Source: Verrucomicrobiota bacterium
Lineage (GTDB): Bacteria; Verrucomicrobiota; Verrucomicrobiia; Limisphaerales; UBA11358
DNA length: 10,012 bases
NCBI GenBank assembly: GCA_021323835.1
Contig: JAJPKI010000137.1
Span: 1 to 10,012, forward strand
Reading direction: 5' to 3'
The position numbers were made by a program, and so were the translations under genes. Shown in pieces: positions 1-6,720 of the stretch. The notes under the pieces were generated by a model. The model was not told the origin of the DNA, searched no databases, and saw only the letters and a program-made list of their open reading frames with translations. How positions within the stretch are numbered: the first letter of the stretch is position 1; each line of letters opens with the position of its first letter.

Positions 1-106
1 GCAGGCGTAATCGGCGTTGACGATTTGACTTCATGTAAAATTTTTGTGACGGCGTGCGAAATTGCTCCAAAAAGCGGCAAGTTTCAAGTTTGTTCTCCGT
101 TGAAGA

Positions 107-136
107 TTGATTTGCAGCCTCATTTTCTGCTAAACT
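107..136 (+). promoter_or_regulatory. Candidate sigma70-type promoter for the carbamoyltransferase unit
   Basis: TTGATT at 107-112 and TAAACT at 131-136 are separated by 18 bases. They would start transcription about 7 bases further on, essentially at the GTG start codon at 144. No Shine-Dalgarno sequence is visible before that GTG, so the transcript could be leaderless. Both boxes are only partial matches to consensus in AT-rich DNA, so this is a weak call. The rest of 1-143 holds no recognisable gene end. Confidence 0.25.
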
Positions 137-143
137 TTTTCTC

Positions 144-1991
144 GTGTCCAAAATTCTCGGCATTTCTGCGTATTACCACGACAGCGCCGCCGCGCTGATG
201 GTTGACGGCAAATTGATTGCCGCCGCGCAGGAAGAACGCTTCACGCGCAAAAAGCACGACCACAATTTTCCGAAGAACGCGGTGGATTACTGTTTGCGCG
301 AAGCAAAAATTCAGCCGGAGGATTTGGATTACGTCGTTTTCTACGACAAGCCGCTGTTGAAATTCGAGCGCTTGCTTGAAACTTATTTGGCATTCGCCCC
401 GCAAGGCTTGCGCTCATTTCTCATGGCGATGCCGCTGTGGCTGAAAACGAAATTGCATTTGCCGCGCGAAATCCGCAAATCGCTCGACGGACGGTTTCAC
501 GGGAAAATTGTTTTCATCGGCCATCACGAATCGCACGCCGCCAGCGCATTTTTTCCATCGCCGTTTGATGAAGCCGCGATTCTGACGATGGATGGCGTTG
601 GCGAATGGGACACCGCGAGCATCGGCATTGGGCGCGGAAATAAAATGGAATTGCTCAAGACGTTGGAATTTCCGCACTCGCTCGGCTTGCTTTACAGCGC
701 GTTCACTTATTTTTGCGGCTTCCGCGTCAATTCCGGCGAATACAAACTTATGGGACTTGCGCCCTACGGCGAGCCGAAATACGTCGACCTGATTCTCGAA
801 AAGCTGATTGACCTTAAACCCGACGGCTCGCTGGCGATGGACATGAAATATTTCAATTATTGCCAGGGCTTGACGATGACGAGTCCCGAGTTTGACAAAC
901 TTTTCGGCGGCCCGGCGCGAAATGCTGAAAGTTTAATTACTCAACGCGAAATGGATTTGGCGGCTTCAATCCAAAAGGTCACCGAAGAAATTGTTTTACG
1001 CATGGCGCGTCACGCAAAAGAAATTACCGGTGCAAAATATCTTTGTCTCGCTGGTGGCGTGGCGCTCAATTGTGTCGCCAACGGCGTTTTGCTTCGTGAA
1101 AAGATATTTGACGACATTTGGATTCCCGCTCCCGCCGGTGATGCCGGCGGCGCGCTCGGCGCGGCATTGTTTGCGCATTTTCATTTGCTCGAAAATGAAC
1201 GCAAGCCGAACGGTTCGGATTCCTTGATTCAAGGCTCGTTGCTTGGCCCGAAATTTTCCAACGAAGAAATCGGGGCATTTCTCAAATCCACGAACGCACC
1301 GCATCATTTTTTCCCCGACGAAAAAGAATTGCTGCAAAAAGTTGTGGAGGCGATGGCGGGCGAAAAAGTCGTCGGCTGGTTTCAAGGCCGGATGGAATTT
1401 GGTCCGCGCGCGCTCGGCTCGCGCAGCATCATCGGCGATGCGCGCAGTGAAAAAATGCAATCGCAAATGAATTTGCGGATTAAATTTCGCGAAAGTTTTC
1501 GGCCGTTTGCACCATGCGTTTTAGTCGAAGAAGTTTCAAATTATTTTGAATTGGATCGCGAATCGCCTTACATGCTGCTCGTCGCGCCGGTGCGGAAGGA
1601 ATTGCAATGCGAATTGACCGACGAACAAAAACGTGCGATGCGCGACCCGGATTTGCGCAAGCGCGTGAACGTAAAACGCTCGACAATTCCCGCCATCACG
1701 CACGTGGACATGTCCGCGCGGATTCAAACCGTGGACGAAGCGCGGCACGGACGTTATTACCGCTTGATGCGCGAATTTAAAAAGCAAACCGGCTGCGGCG
1801 TCATCATCAACACGAGTTTCAATATTCGCGGCGAACCGATTGTCTGCACGCCGCAAGATGCGTATCGCTGTTTTCTCGCATCGGACATGGACGTGTTGGT
1901 TTTGGAAAATTACATTTTATACAAATCCGAGCAGGCGCAGCTTGGCGAAAAGGAAAAACAAAAATACGTCAGCAGCTTTTCACTCGATTGA
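144..1991 (+). CDS. NodU/CmcH-family O-carbamoyltransferase (SxtI/TobZ-like)
   Basis: This enzyme family transfers a carbamoyl group from carbamoyl phosphate, through carbamoyl-adenylate, to a hydroxyl of a sugar or natural product in the cytoplasm. The 615 residues have the usual two-domain layout. The N-terminal Kae1-like domain opens with GISAYYHDSAAAL (6-18) and carries HHESH, with H127 and H131, then D150 in MDGVGEW and D333 in GDAGGALGA. The spacing of these four residues fits the metal ligands known from TobZ. The YrdC-like C-terminal domain carries FQGRMEFGPRALGSRS (413-428), FRESFRPFAP (448-457) and NTSFNIRGEP (556-565). The start is GTG, because MSKILGISAYYHD is the typical family beginning and no RBS is visible. 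An SxtJ homologue follows 3 bases after the stop. The acceptor substrate is unknown. Resemblance to SxtI rests on the family and the gene order, not on an alignment. Length and motifs look intact. Confidence 0.95.
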   Translation: MSKILGISAYYHDSAAALMVDGKLIAAAQEERFTRKKHDHNFPKNAVDYCLREAKIQPEDLDYVVFYDKPLLKFERLLETYLAFAPQGLRSFLMAMPLWLKTKLHLPREIRKSLDGRFHGKIVFIGHHESHAASAFFPSPFDEAAILTMDGVGEWDTASIGIGRGNKMELLKTLEFPHSLGLLYSAFTYFCGFRVNSGEYKLMGLAPYGEPKYVDLILEKLIDLKPDGSLAMDMKYFNYCQGLTMTSPEFDKLFGGPARNAESLITQREMDLAASIQKVTEEIVLRMARHAKEITGAKYLCLAGGVALNCVANGVLLREKIFDDIWIPAPAGDAGGALGAALFAHFHLLENERKPNGSDSLIQGSLLGPKFSNEEIGAFLKSTNAPHHFFPDEKELLQKVVEAMAGEKVVGWFQGRMEFGPRALGSRSIIGDARSEKMQSQMNLRIKFRESFRPFAPCVLVEEVSNYFELDRESPYMLLVAPVRKELQCELTDEQKRAMRDPDLRKRVNVKRSTIPAITHVDMSARIQTVDEARHGRYYRLMREFKKQTGCGVIINTSFNIRGEPIVCTPQDAYRCFLASDMDVLVLENYILYKSEQAQLGEKEKQKYVSSFSLD

Positions 1992-1994
1992 TTT

Positions 1995-2432
1995 ATGATG
2001 AATCCATTTGCAGATGTGAATTGGAATCCCGACACGCGGGCGCGGAAAAAATTCGCCGTCAGCTTGATTGTCGGATTTCCCGCCATCGCCATTTTATTGG
2101 CCGCAGCTTCGTATTTGAAAGCGCACCATGTCGCGCATTTTCCAATTTGGCTCGGCGGAATTGGTTTAGCCGTTGGAATTATTCTTTGGCTGTTGCCACA
2201 AATTGCAAAACCGTTTTACGTTGTCTGGTATTTTCTTGGTTGCTGCATCGGCATTGTTGTTGGAAATGTTTTGTTCTCGCTGTTCTTTTATTTGGTTGTC
2301 ACGCCGCTGGGATTGTTGCTGCGATTGCGAAAAAATCCGGCAATAACCAAAGGCTTCGACAAATCGGCGAAAACTTATTGGCGCGATACGGAAAAAATCG
2401 TAGATTTGAAAAGATATTATCGCCAATTTTAG
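1995..2432 (+). CDS. SxtJ-family small integral membrane protein
   Basis: The protein has 145 residues and unknown biochemical function. Three or four hydrophobic segments are visible, at about 20-41, 51-68 and 75-109 (the last long enough for two passes). A basic cytoplasmic-looking tail follows. The ending YWRDTEKIVDLKRYYRQF, with a conserved-looking YW and a terminal RQF, is what I recognise as the SxtJ-family signature. SxtJ proteins are habitually encoded next to O-carbamoyltransferases, as in saxitoxin clusters, and here the gene starts 3 bases after one. It is therefore probably co-translated with it and may anchor or partner the enzyme at the membrane. That role is inference. Two adjacent ATG codons (1995 and 1998) could each serve as start, and no Shine-Dalgarno sequence is seen. 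Confidence 0.85.
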   Translation: MMNPFADVNWNPDTRARKKFAVSLIVGFPAIAILLAAASYLKAHHVAHFPIWLGGIGLAVGIILWLLPQIAKPFYVVWYFLGCCIGIVVGNVLFSLFFYLVVTPLGLLLRLRKNPAITKGFDKSAKTYWRDTEKIVDLKRYYRQF

Positions 2433-2450
2433 AATTTAGAAAACCATTTT

Positions 2451-2648
2451 ATGCCAGACGACAAGCGCACAGAATTTGAAAAATCCGGCGAGGAAAAAGA
2501 TGTTGGTTTGTTCGGCGAATTCATCGGCATGATGAAGCAGAACAAAAAATACTGGCTCATTCCGCTGATTTTGATTTTGGTTTTGTTCGGCGTGCTCATC
2601 ATTCTCGGTTCCACCGCCGCCGCGCCGTTCATTTACACATTGTTTTAA
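2451..2648 (+). CDS. DUF5989 (SxtK-like) single-pass membrane peptide
   Basis: The protein has 65 residues. It has a charged N-terminus (1-18), an amphipathic stretch GLFGEFIGMMKQNKKYW (19-35), one transmembrane helix at about 36-54, and the ending APFIYTLF. The pattern of LxGEF, then KxxW, one hydrophobic helix and a terminal APFIYTLF is the DUF5989 hallmark. That family corresponds to the third member (SxtK) of the carbamoyltransferase trio. Function is unknown. The gene lies 18 bases after the sxtJ-like gene on the same strand. Despite its small size the call is well supported by the family-specific C-terminus and the context. Confidence 0.85.
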   Translation: MPDDKRTEFEKSGEEKDVGLFGEFIGMMKQNKKYWLIPLILILVLFGVLIILGSTAAAPFIYTLF

Positions 2649-2666
2649 TTTTCCGAAATGGAAAAT
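2648..2666. terminator. Small hairpin between convergent genes, possible bidirectional terminator
   Basis: ATTTTCC (2648-2654) and GGAAAAT (2660-2666) form a perfect 7-base-pair stem around a 5-base loop. It fills the whole gap between the stop codons of the DUF5989 gene and the converging clc gene. The A/T-rich flanks give short U-runs inside the stem in both directions. The stem is short and AT-rich, so termination would be weak. It may instead act as an mRNA 3'-end structure. Confidence 0.4.
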
Positions 2667-4489
2667 CACGTCGGTTTTGATTTCTCCGCAATCGCTTCGG
2701 AGAAAATCGCCAACACTTCCGCGCGCGACACCGAACCGACCAAATGATTCTCTTTTGAATTGTTCACTACTGGCACATTGCGCAATTCGCTTTGCAGCAC
2801 AATCGGCAGCGCATCGAGCAACCGCTGGTTCGGCGTCAAAATTTTTGGAACCGGCCGCATCAAATCGTAAGCGATGACGCCGCTGATGTTGTGCGATGAA
2901 TTCAAAAATTCTTTCAAGTCGTGCAACGCGATGATGCCGATAAATTTTTTATTTTCATCCACGATGGGCACGAAATTATTCGGGCTGCCGAGAAAGCGCT
3001 CGGCAATTTCGCGGAGTGTGGCTGTTTCGCGCATTGGCGGCACGGGCGCTTGCATCAAATCGCCGATGGTTTTATCCATGGCCGCGCCGGTTTGCTCGCT
3101 TTCGCGCGCGAGCGAAATTCCTTTAAGCCGCAAATGCTCGGTGTAAATGGAATCGGGATGCAATTGCCATGCGACGAGCACGCTCACGACGCACGCAAAC
3201 ATCAGCGCGGGCATGAGCGAATAGTTCAGCGAAATTTCAAATGCCATAATGATGGCCAGCAACGGCGATTTCGTCGTGCCGGAAAGCACCGCGCCCATGC
3301 CGACGAGCGCGAACGCGCCGATGGGAACTTCCGGCGAATGATTCATTTGATGCAGCGAGACGCCGAAAATCGCCCCGATGGCCGCGCCTAAAAAAAGTGT
3401 CGGTGTAAAAACGCCGCCGACCGTTCCCGCGCCCACGACAATCGTCGTCGCCAATAATTTTGCCAGAAACAAACCGCTCAATTGCGGAATCGCGTCGGAA
3501 ATTTTTTCGTAATTGCCGTTGAGGATTTCGTTGGTGACGTAATAGCCGTTGCCGCAGACGCCGGGAATTCCCAGCGCAATCACGCCGACGACCGAGCCGG
3601 CGAGTCCGAGTTTCACGTAAGCCGGCCAATGATATTTATCGAATTGTTCCCGCCACGCGCGGAGAAATTTCAGAAACAGAGCCGCCACGCCGCCGCAAAT
3701 AATTCCCAGCAGCAAATACCACGGCAATTGCGCGGGCGTTGTGTCGGGAAATTTCGGCACATCATACCACGGCTCGATGCCGAAAAAGGTGCGCGAGGTC
3801 ATCGTCGCCATCACGGATGCGCAAACGAGCGGCGCGAAGAGACTCATCGAAAAATTGCCGAGCACAATCAACGACGCGAAAACTGCGCCGGCAATCGGCG
3901 CATTGTAAGCCGCCGCGATGCCGGCCGCCGCGCCGCAGCCGACGAGCATTCGCAAACGATACGGCGGCCATTTGGCAAATTGTCCGAGCCGCGATGCAAT
4001 CGTCGCGGACAATTGCACGATGCCGCCTTCGCGCCCGATGGATGCGCCGGTGGCGATGCTGACGAGGGCGGACGCGGTTTTGACGGATTCATTTCGCAAA
4101 GGCAATCGTCCATCACCTGCGACGACAGCTTCCAACATGTCGCTTGAATTGCGACGACGAATCAGTCGAAAGCCCCAATGAATAATTAAACCCGCGGCAA
4201 TTCCACCCGCTGTCGGAACCAGCAATCGCTGCCACGGTGCAAACATTTGCACTTCTTTGACCGGGTCTCCAGGCTGCATCAAAAAAATGCGCTGCACCAT
4301 TTCACCGGCCCAATAAAAAAAGACGTTCACTAATCCGCCGATGACGCCAACGATTGCGGCAAGGATGAGATGAAACGCTTCTTCCTTAAGAACGAGTTTT
4401 TCGCGCCATTGAACGGCGCGCTGCCAGTGGCGTCGGAAGAAAAGACGCGCCCGTTGACCGAAATTCCAACTTCGGTTCCGCGATTTCAC
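2666..4489 (-). CDS. ClcB-like CLC chloride channel/transporter with C-terminal CBS pair
   Basis: This is an inner-membrane CLC anion transport protein of 607 residues. The membrane domain spans about 38-445 and shows ATGASIGREGGIVQ, with the gating glutamate at E154, GTVGGVFTPTLFLGA (355-369) and a candidate chloride-binding tyrosine Y449 in SIYT. In place of the classical GSGIP filter it has SSDMLEAV (115-122), a feature I associate with the ClcB branch. The C-terminal part is a CBS pair, at about 473-530 and 538-600, which in this family can bind adenine nucleotides and modulate activity. The start is GTG with no visible Shine-Dalgarno sequence. The next in-frame Met would be residue 64, inside the first helix, so GTG is preferred. 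The glutamates facing the cytoplasm in proton-coupled CLCs are replaced by L207 and I208, so channel versus exchanger is undecided. It lies 44 bases downstream of the peroxiredoxin gene. Confidence 0.93.
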   Translation of the reverse strand: MKSRNRSWNFGQRARLFFRRHWQRAVQWREKLVLKEEAFHLILAAIVGVIGGLVNVFFYWAGEMVQRIFLMQPGDPVKEVQMFAPWQRLLVPTAGGIAAGLIIHWGFRLIRRRNSSDMLEAVVAGDGRLPLRNESVKTASALVSIATGASIGREGGIVQLSATIASRLGQFAKWPPYRLRMLVGCGAAAGIAAAYNAPIAGAVFASLIVLGNFSMSLFAPLVCASVMATMTSRTFFGIEPWYDVPKFPDTTPAQLPWYLLLGIICGGVAALFLKFLRAWREQFDKYHWPAYVKLGLAGSVVGVIALGIPGVCGNGYYVTNEILNGNYEKISDAIPQLSGLFLAKLLATTIVVGAGTVGGVFTPTLFLGAAIGAIFGVSLHQMNHSPEVPIGAFALVGMGAVLSGTTKSPLLAIIMAFEISLNYSLMPALMFACVVSVLVAWQLHPDSIYTEHLRLKGISLARESEQTGAAMDKTIGDLMQAPVPPMRETATLREIAERFLGSPNNFVPIVDENKKFIGIIALHDLKEFLNSSHNISGVIAYDLMRPVPKILTPNQRLLDALPIVLQSELRNVPVVNNSKENHLVGSVSRAEVLAIFSEAIAEKSKPT

Positions 4490-4500
4490 GCAGGAAATTT

Positions 4501-4516
4501 AACGCAGAAATGCGTT
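4501..4516. other. Perfect hairpin just upstream of clc
   Basis: AACGCA (4501-4506) and TGCGTT (4511-4516) form a perfect 6-base-pair stem with a four-base loop, which reads GAAA on the plus strand. It lies between the peroxiredoxin stop and the clc GTG start, 11 bases from that start. On the minus strand, where both genes lie, no U-tract follows. It is therefore more likely an mRNA processing, attenuation or translation-modulating structure than a strong terminator. Confidence 0.4.
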
Positions 4517-4533
4517 TTTGACGAGGCGGGAAA

Positions 4534-5052
4534 TTATTTCTTCAAACCGGCAATCGCATCTTTCATTTCGTTGAAATGAATGTCGGGATTGCCCGCCTCG
4601 GTGACATGGATGATTTTTCCATCAAGGCCGATGAGAAAACTCACGCGCTTGGCCATTTCTTTGCCATCCATTTTCACACCGTAAATGCCGGCGATTTTTC
4701 CATCGGTGTCCGCGAGTAAAGTGAAATTCAAATTATATTTCGCAATGAATTGTTTGTGGCTTTCGGCGGAATCGAAACTGACGCCGACGACTTCGACATT
4801 GTTCGTCTGCAAATCGCCCATGCGGTCGCGGAAACCGCACGCTTCCTTGGTGCAACCGCCGGTGAAATCTTTCGGATAAAAATAGAGCAGCAGGATTTTT
4901 TTGCCGACAAGGTCGCCGAGCTTGAAATCTTTTCCGTCCTGGTCTTTGCCGATGAACAGCGGCGCGGTGTCGCCGGCTTTCGGTTCCGCGGCGAAAATGG
5001 TTGCGGCGGAAAATAGAACTGTGGCGGCGAGCAGGAGTAATTTGGTTTTCAT
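4534..5052 (-). CDS. Exported Bcp/PrxQ-type peroxiredoxin
   Basis: This is a thiol peroxidase that reduces hydrogen peroxide and organic hydroperoxides. Of its 172 residues, the first 21-22 form a Sec-type signal peptide: a K-containing start, a hydrophobic core at 5-20 and an alanine-rich end. It should therefore act in the periplasm or at the membrane. The mature part is a thioredoxin-fold AhpC/TSA domain with the peroxidatic motif PKDFTGGC, containing P60, T64 and C67. A candidate resolving cysteine is C72, the C-x4-C arrangement of the PrxQ/Bcp class. R136 in RVSFLIG is the conserved active-site arginine. Family members usually read TPGC where this one reads TGGC. The ATG start has a good Shine-Dalgarno sequence AAAGGA (5061-5066 on the plus coordinates) 8 bases upstream. 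It lies 45 bases after the glycosyltransferase gene, and the electron donor is not encoded nearby. Confidence 0.93.
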   Translation of the reverse strand: MKTKLLLLAATVLFSAATIFAAEPKAGDTAPLFIGKDQDGKDFKLGDLVGKKILLLYFYPKDFTGGCTKEACGFRDRMGDLQTNNVEVVGVSFDSAESHKQFIAKYNLNFTLLADTDGKIAGIYGVKMDGKEMAKRVSFLIGLDGKIIHVTEAGNPDIHFNEMKDAIAGLKK

Positions 5053-5060
5053 ATTGTAAT

Positions 5061-5066
5061 TCCTTT
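5061..5066 (-). promoter_or_regulatory. Ribosome binding site of the peroxiredoxin gene
   Basis: Read on the minus strand this is AAAGGA, 8 bases before the ATG at 5052. It fixes that start and the signal peptide that follows. It is one of only two clear Shine-Dalgarno sites I see in the window. Confidence 0.6.
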
Positions 5067-5097
5067 CAAACTAGGACGATTTTCGAGCCGTAAAGTT

Positions 5098-5841
5098 TCA
5101 TGGATTCGATTTTTTTCGCGGCCAGCGGCGTAAACCATTTTGCAGCCACAGCCGCCAGACCATCACGAGCGCTTCGCGCACGATGTGGCCGGACATTTTC
5201 GAGTGACCTTCCACGCGGTCCGTGAAAACAATCGGCACTTCGGCGACTTTGTAGCCTTCACGCCAAAGCCGGTGCGTCATCTCGATTTGAAAGCTGTAAC
5301 CGTTCGAGCGCACGTCATCGAGCTTGATAGCTTCCAGCGCGCGACGCAGAAAACATGTGTAGCCGCCCCTCGGGTCGGTAATCGGCATGCCGGTAATGAT
5401 GCGGACGTAATAACCCGCGCCGCGGCTCAACAATAATCGCTTGAGCGGCCAATTGACGACGCGAATGCCGCCGGAATAACGCGAGCCGAGCACGAGGTCG
5501 GCATTTTCTTTTTTTATCGCCGCGAGAAAATTCGGGATTTCATCCGGGTCATGCGAGAAATCGCAATCCATTTCAAAAATGAATTCATAGCCGCGTTCCA
5601 GCGCCCATTCAAAACCGGCGATATAAGCGCGGCCGAGCCCGCCTTTTTTGGTTTCATGAATGACATGTATTTCCGGATGCTTCGCGGCGAGTTCATCGGC
5701 GATTTGCGCCGTGCCGTCGGTGGAATTGCCGTCCACGACGAGCAAATCCACTTTGACCGGCAGCGATAAAATATGCTGCGCCATGCGCGGAAGATTTTCC
5801 CGCTCATTGACGGTCGGCACGATGATTAAGGTATCGTTCAC
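5098..5841 (-). CDS. GT2 glycosyltransferase, polyprenol-phosphate mannosyltransferase (Dpm1-like)
   Basis: Enzymes of this type transfer mannose (sometimes glucose) from a nucleotide sugar to a polyprenyl phosphate at the cytoplasmic face of the membrane. The lipid-linked sugar then serves as donor for envelope glycans or protein glycosylation. The 247 residues show the GT-A order: VPTVNERENLP (8-18), VVDGNSTDGT (35-44), MDCDFSHDP with the metal-binding D92 and D94, LGSRY (118-122), GGYTCFLRR (159-167), GYSFQIEM (181-188) and VFTDRVEGHSKMS (205-217). No C-terminal GtrA-type membrane domain follows, so it matches the short Dpm1-like class. The start is GTG because an in-frame TAA lies 18 bases upstream and the next Met (residue 20) would remove the nucleotide-binding motif. 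It is the first gene of a possible three-gene minus-strand unit. The exact sugar donor cannot be read from sequence. Confidence 0.92.
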   Translation of the reverse strand: MNDTLIIVPTVNERENLPRMAQHILSLPVKVDLLVVDGNSTDGTAQIADELAAKHPEIHVIHETKKGGLGRAYIAGFEWALERGYEFIFEMDCDFSHDPDEIPNFLAAIKKENADLVLGSRYSGGIRVVNWPLKRLLLSRGAGYYVRIITGMPITDPRGGYTCFLRRALEAIKLDDVRSNGYSFQIEMTHRLWREGYKVAEVPIVFTDRVEGHSKMSGHIVREALVMVWRLWLQNGLRRWPRKKSNP

Positions 5842-5942
5842 GCGAAACGCGAATTGTTAAAAAGAATTGACCGCAAAACAAGCCGCCAGTTCACGGGAAT
5901 TTTTAATTTTGCAATTGCGGATTTTAATTTACGCTTCGCAGC
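5842..5942. promoter_or_regulatory. Divergent intergenic region between the glycosyltransferase and TPR genes
   Basis: These 101 bases separate two divergently transcribed genes, so promoters in both directions are expected. An AT-rich core lies at 5899-5930. For the plus strand TTTAAT (5923-5928) is a possible -10 box. For the minus strand, AACAAT (complement of 5853-5858) with TTGTTT (complement of 5876-5881) at 17-base spacing is possible. All matches are partial. No Shine-Dalgarno sequence is seen before either start. Confidence 0.3.
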
Positions 5943-6716
5943 ATGACTTCCTTGCTGACTCGCATTGAAGATTGGCCATTTCTTTTGAGCAGCCCGCTTT
6001 GGCTCATCGTCACCATTTTTCAAATCTGGATGCTCATTCACGCCATCCGCAGCGGCGAATGGATTTGGGCCGTTTTCATTCTCATCGGTTGGGGCGTGTC
6101 TTCAATTTTATATTTTTTTCTCGTTTATCGCCAATCCGCCGGCTCAATTTCCATGCAAGGATTTGAACTTCCCGGCGCCGGCAGCCGTCAACGCATCAAG
6201 GAATTGCAATCGAAAATCCATCATCTCGACAACGCCTATCATCATTTTCAACTCGGCGACATTTATTTTCGCAAAGGCAAATTGGCCGACGCGGAAAAAT
6301 GTTATCGCGCCGCGCTCGAACGCGAGCCGAAGGACATTGACGCCCGCGCGCATCTCGGCCAATGCCTCGTGCGCCTGAATCGTCCCGCCGAAGCGCGTCC
6401 GCTCCTCGAAAGCGTCATGCACGAAAAGCCCGACCACGATTACGGGCACACGATGATGGCGCTGGCCGAAACGCTCGCCGCCCTCGGCGAGACCGACAAC
6501 GCGCTGCAATACTGGCAGCACATCGTGCAAAACCATTCCTATCCGCGCGCCAAAGTGCAACTGGCCGAACTTTACGCCGCAAAAAATCAAAATGACTTGG
6601 CGCGCACGCAACTCAAGGAAGTTTTGAGCGACGACGTCCACGCGCCGGCATTTCAACGCCGCCGCGACCGCGTCTGGATTCGCCGCGCAAAAAGTTTGAT
6701 GGGGAAATTGAAATAA
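5943..6716 (+). CDS. Membrane-anchored TPR-repeat protein
   Basis: The protein has 257 residues with no recognised enzyme motif. Two transmembrane segments (about 17-36 and 40-62), joined by a short IRSGEW turn, form an N-terminal hairpin resembling the PLDc_N (phospholipase-D nuclease N-terminal) helix pair. That resemblance is tentative. From about 98 to 230 there are three to four tetratricopeptide repeats, for example HFQLGDIYFRKGKLADAEKC (101-120), followed by AALEREPKDIDARAHLGQCL. The soluble TPR array would face the cytoplasm if both helices cross. TPR arrays bind protein partners, and the partner here is unknown. The ATG start matches the beginning of the helix hairpin, and no Shine-Dalgarno sequence is seen. 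The C-terminus is basic (RRRDRVWIRRAK). The DNA is GC-rich (65% in 6361-6420), unlike the next gene, which begins 4 bases later. Confidence 0.8.
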   Translation: MTSLLTRIEDWPFLLSSPLWLIVTIFQIWMLIHAIRSGEWIWAVFILIGWGVSSILYFFLVYRQSAGSISMQGFELPGAGSRQRIKELQSKIHHLDNAYHHFQLGDIYFRKGKLADAEKCYRAALEREPKDIDARAHLGQCLVRLNRPAEARPLLESVMHEKPDHDYGHTMMALAETLAALGETDNALQYWQHIVQNHSYPRAKVQLAELYAAKNQNDLARTQLKEVLSDDVHAPAFQRRRDRVWIRRAKSLMGKLK

Positions 6717-6720
6717 TTTT

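Noticed and set aside
1..195. Open plus-strand frame from the left edge
   Set aside because: It stays open into the carbamoyltransferase gene, but the translated stretch has no family features and overlaps a well-defined start. I cannot support it as the end of a real gene.
144..2648. Part of a saxitoxin biosynthetic cluster
   Set aside because: Only the carbamoyltransferase and its two small companions are present. No polyketide synthase-like, amidinotransferase or oxygenase gene lies nearby, and the downstream neighbours are unrelated.
3482..4147. A 221-codon plus-strand ORF
   Set aside because: It is fully antisense to the CLC membrane domain, is rich in Arg, His and Ala as expected of a shadow frame, and has no recognisable motif.
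4501..4520. Plus-strand rho-independent terminator (hairpin followed by TTTTT)
   Set aside because: The U-run follows the stem only on the plus strand, where no gene ends nearby. The flanking genes are on the minus strand.
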